The translations under genes and the position numbers were made by a program. A model generated the notes under the pieces. The model ran no database searches. It was not told where the DNA came from and worked only from the letters and a program-made list of their open reading frames with translations. From the NCBI RefSeq assembly GCF_019166065.1, contig NZ_JAHTBN010000002.1:496001-560000 (forward strand): a stretch of 64,000 bases of DNA, read 5' to 3'. This document shows positions 62,386 through 64,000 of the stretch, piece after piece (within the stretch, counting starts at the first letter, position 1; each line of letters opens with the position of its first letter). This DNA is from Candidimonas humi (GTDB lineage Bacteria > Pseudomonadota > Gammaproteobacteria > Burkholderiales > Burkholderiaceae_B).

Positions 62386-64000
62386 ATGGCCACACACCGA
62401 TCGGTCGGCGAAGCCGGGGCTACCCCCGCAGTCTCGTCCTCTTCTTCCAGTGCCGTCCCGGCCGCGGGTTTGCTGCGATTGCGCAAGGTGGCGGTCTGCG
62501 GCGCCGGGGTGATGGGGGCGCAGATCGCCGCGCACTGCGTCAACGCCGGCGTGCCGGTGGTGCTGTTCGACCTGCCCGCCAAAGAAGGCGACAAGAACGG
62601 CATCGCCAACAAGGCCATCGCGCAACTGCGCAAGCTGAACCCCGCGCCCCTGGGCACGCCCGACCTGGCCGACCTGATCACCCCCGCCAACTACGAAGAA
62701 CACCTGGGCCTGCTGGCCGGTTGCGACCTCGTCATCGAGGCGATCGCCGAGCGGCTCGACTGGAAGCGCGATCTCTACCAGCGGCTGGCGCCGGCCGTGG
62801 CGCCGCACGCGATATTGGCCAGCAACACCTCGGGCCTGTCGATCACCGCCTTGTCCGAAGTGCTGCCCGAGGCGCTGCGCCACCGGTTCTGCGGGGTGCA
62901 CTTCTTCAATCCGCCGCGCTACATGCACCTGGTGGAACTGATCCCCACCGCCGCCACCGAACCGCGCCTGCTCGACGAACTCGAGACCTTCCTGGTCTCG
63001 CGCCTGGGCAAGGGCGTGGTGCGCGCCAAGGACACCCCCAACTTCATCGGCAACCGCATCGGGGTCTTCGGCATTCTTTCCGTGTTCGCGCAGGCGCAGA
63101 AGTTCGGCCTGCCTTTCGACCTGGTCGACGAGCTGACCGGCACGCGCCTGGGGCGCGCCAAGTCGGGCACCTTCCGCACCGCCGATGTGGTCGGCCTGGA
63201 CACGCTGGAACACGTCATCCGCACCATGCGCGAAGGGCTGCCCGACGACCCCTTCCGCGCGCACTTCGAAGTGCCGCCCGTGCTGGCCGCGTTGGTGGCC
63301 AAGGGCGCGCTGGGACAGAAGACCGGCGCCGGTTTCTACCGCAAGCAGGGCAAGGCCATATTGCGCCTGGACCCGGCCACCGGCGAATACGTGCCGGCCG
63401 ACTCCAAGATCGACGAAGGCGTCGCCGCGATCCTCGCCGAACGCGACCCCGCGGCGCGCCTGCAGGCCTTGCGCGTGTCCGAACATCCCCAGGCCCGCTT
63501 CGTCTGGGCGGTGCTGCGCGACAGCTTCCACTACAGCGCCGTGCACCTGGCCGAAATCGCCGATACCGCGCGCCAGGTGGACCAGGCCATGGCCTGGGGC
63601 TTCGGCCACGCGCGCGGGCCGTTCGAGATCTGGCAGGCGGCGGGCTGGCGCGAAGTGGCCGGCTGGGTCGCCGAAGACATCGCCGCGGGCCAGGCCCTGG
63701 CGGATGCGCCGCTGCCGTCCTGGGCCAGCACGGGCCCGGTGTGGGAAGCGCGCGGCGTGCAGACCGCCGAAGGGTCGTGGAACCCCCGGGCAAGGCGCTT
63801 CGAGCCGCGCAGCGCGCTGCCGGTGTACCGGCGCCAGGTCGGCGCCCCGCGCCTGGTGGGCGAGCCCGACGCCCTGGACGCGACCGTGGTCTTCGAGAAC
63901 CAGGCGGTACGCTGCTGGACGCTGCCCGAGCCGCATCCGCAAGACGTGCTGGTGCTTTCGTTCAAGACCAAGATGCACACCATAGGCCCCGACGTGCTGC
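62386..64000 (+). CDS. 3-hydroxyacyl-CoA dehydrogenase/enoyl-CoA hydratase (FadN-like), 3' end outside window
   Basis: The first 538 residues of a large beta-oxidation protein. After a Ser/Ala-rich leader, the NAD-binding site is KVAVCGAGVMGAQIAAHCVNAGVPVVLFD; the HAD signature includes ILASNTSGLSITALSEVLP, GVHFFNPPRYMHLVELIPT and NFIGNRIGVFGILSVFAQ, with the catalytic His/Glu pair in VHFF and FNPPRYMHLVELIP. The beginning of a crotonase domain (ATVVFENQAVRCWTLPEP, LVLSFKTKMHTIGPDVL) is visible before the edge. GGAG precedes the ATG. Full-length relatives are about 780-800 residues. Function: fatty-acid beta-oxidation steps two and three. Confidence 0.93.
   Translation, partial: MATHRSVGEAGATPAVSSSSSSAVPAAGLLRLRKVAVCGAGVMGAQIAAHCVNAGVPVVLFDLPAKEGDKNGIANKAIAQLRKLNPAPLGTPDLADLITPANYEEHLGLLAGCDLVIEAIAERLDWKRDLYQRLAPAVAPHAILASNTSGLSITALSEVLPEALRHRFCGVHFFNPPRYMHLVELIPTAATEPRLLDELETFLVSRLGKGVVRAKDTPNFIGNRIGVFGILSVFAQAQKFGLPFDLVDELTGTRLGRAKSGTFRTADVVGLDTLEHVIRTMREGLPDDPFRAHFEVPPVLAALVAKGALGQKTGAGFYRKQGKAILRLDPATGEYVPADSKIDEGVAAILAERDPAARLQALRVSEHPQARFVWAVLRDSFHYSAVHLAEIADTARQVDQAMAWGFGHARGPFEIWQAAGWREVAGWVAEDIAAGQALADAPLPSWASTGPVWEARGVQTAEGSWNPRARRFEPRSALPVYRRQVGAPRLVGEPDALDATVVFENQAVRCWTLPEPHPQDVLVLSFKTKMHTIGPDVL

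Noticed and set aside
1-64000. tRNA or rRNA genes
   Set aside because: No T-arm GGTTCGAATCC-type sequence with pairing acceptor arms was found on reading; absence is by eye only and would need tRNAscan-type confirmation.

Overview
The window reads as a chromosomal segment of a high-GC betaproteobacterium of the Alcaligenaceae (Bordetella/Achromobacter-like). The grounds are the GC-rich coding, two Bug-type tricarboxylate receptors, four LysR regulators, a LiuR-controlled leucine cluster containing aceK, the five-step HutF/HutG histidine route, and the fmdB - DUF502 - aspS block. Placement is by gene content and order only; no search was run.

Layout. 1-9.6 kb is a leucine/isovalerate catabolic cluster read leftward (liuA, aceK, thiolase, liuB cut by the window edge), with its MerR-type regulator LiuR and a divergent metallo-hydrolase. 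An AT-richer two-gene cassette (RecF/OLD-like ATPase plus a small TOPRIM-like partner) sits between liuR and liuA, and a perfect 20-bp LiuR-type palindrome survives on each side. 9.6-21 kb holds a 13-bp tandem repeat, a LysE exporter, a cystathionine beta-lyase and a full histidine utilisation locus (hutC; hutU-hutH rightward; hutI-hutF-hutG leftward) with three copies of one putative HutC box. HutF carries an unusual low-complexity insertion. 21-24 kb is accessory: a Phd/RelE-type pair, a DUF6228-like protein, a 39-residue membrane peptide coupled to a VanX-type dipeptidase, and a HigBA pair.

24-38 kb has an aminotransferase, a 260-bp MITE-like element, ubiA, a LysR/tautomerase/cupin group, a five-gene leftward operon (hydroxyacid dehydrogenase, RraA-like aldolase, Bug receptor, class III CoA-transferase, citryl-CoA-lyase-like protein) with a divergent LysR, a GMC oxidoreductase and a Na+/H+-antiporter-like protein. 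38.5-44 kb is a leftward carboxylesterase plus a taurine/nitrate-type ABC importer; a solo terminus of the MITE abuts the esterase stop codon. 44-50 kb is a rightward aromatic-acid cluster (FAH hydrolase, gentisate-dioxygenase-like bicupin, flavin monooxygenase, Bug receptor, LysR).

50-60 kb is mostly core: fmdB, DUF502, aspS, an EEP phosphatase, an alpha/beta hydrolase, clsB, an SMP-30 lactonase, a PAS/winged-helix regulator and a class II glutamine amidotransferase. 60-62 kb is a tightly coupled three-gene leftward operon of unknown function led by a TIGR04255-like protein. The window ends inside a large 3-hydroxyacyl-CoA dehydrogenase/enoyl-CoA hydratase gene. The two best candidates for undescribed systems are the cassette at 5.5-7.8 kb and the three-gene operon at 60.1-62.0 kb. 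No tRNA, rRNA or CRISPR array was seen.
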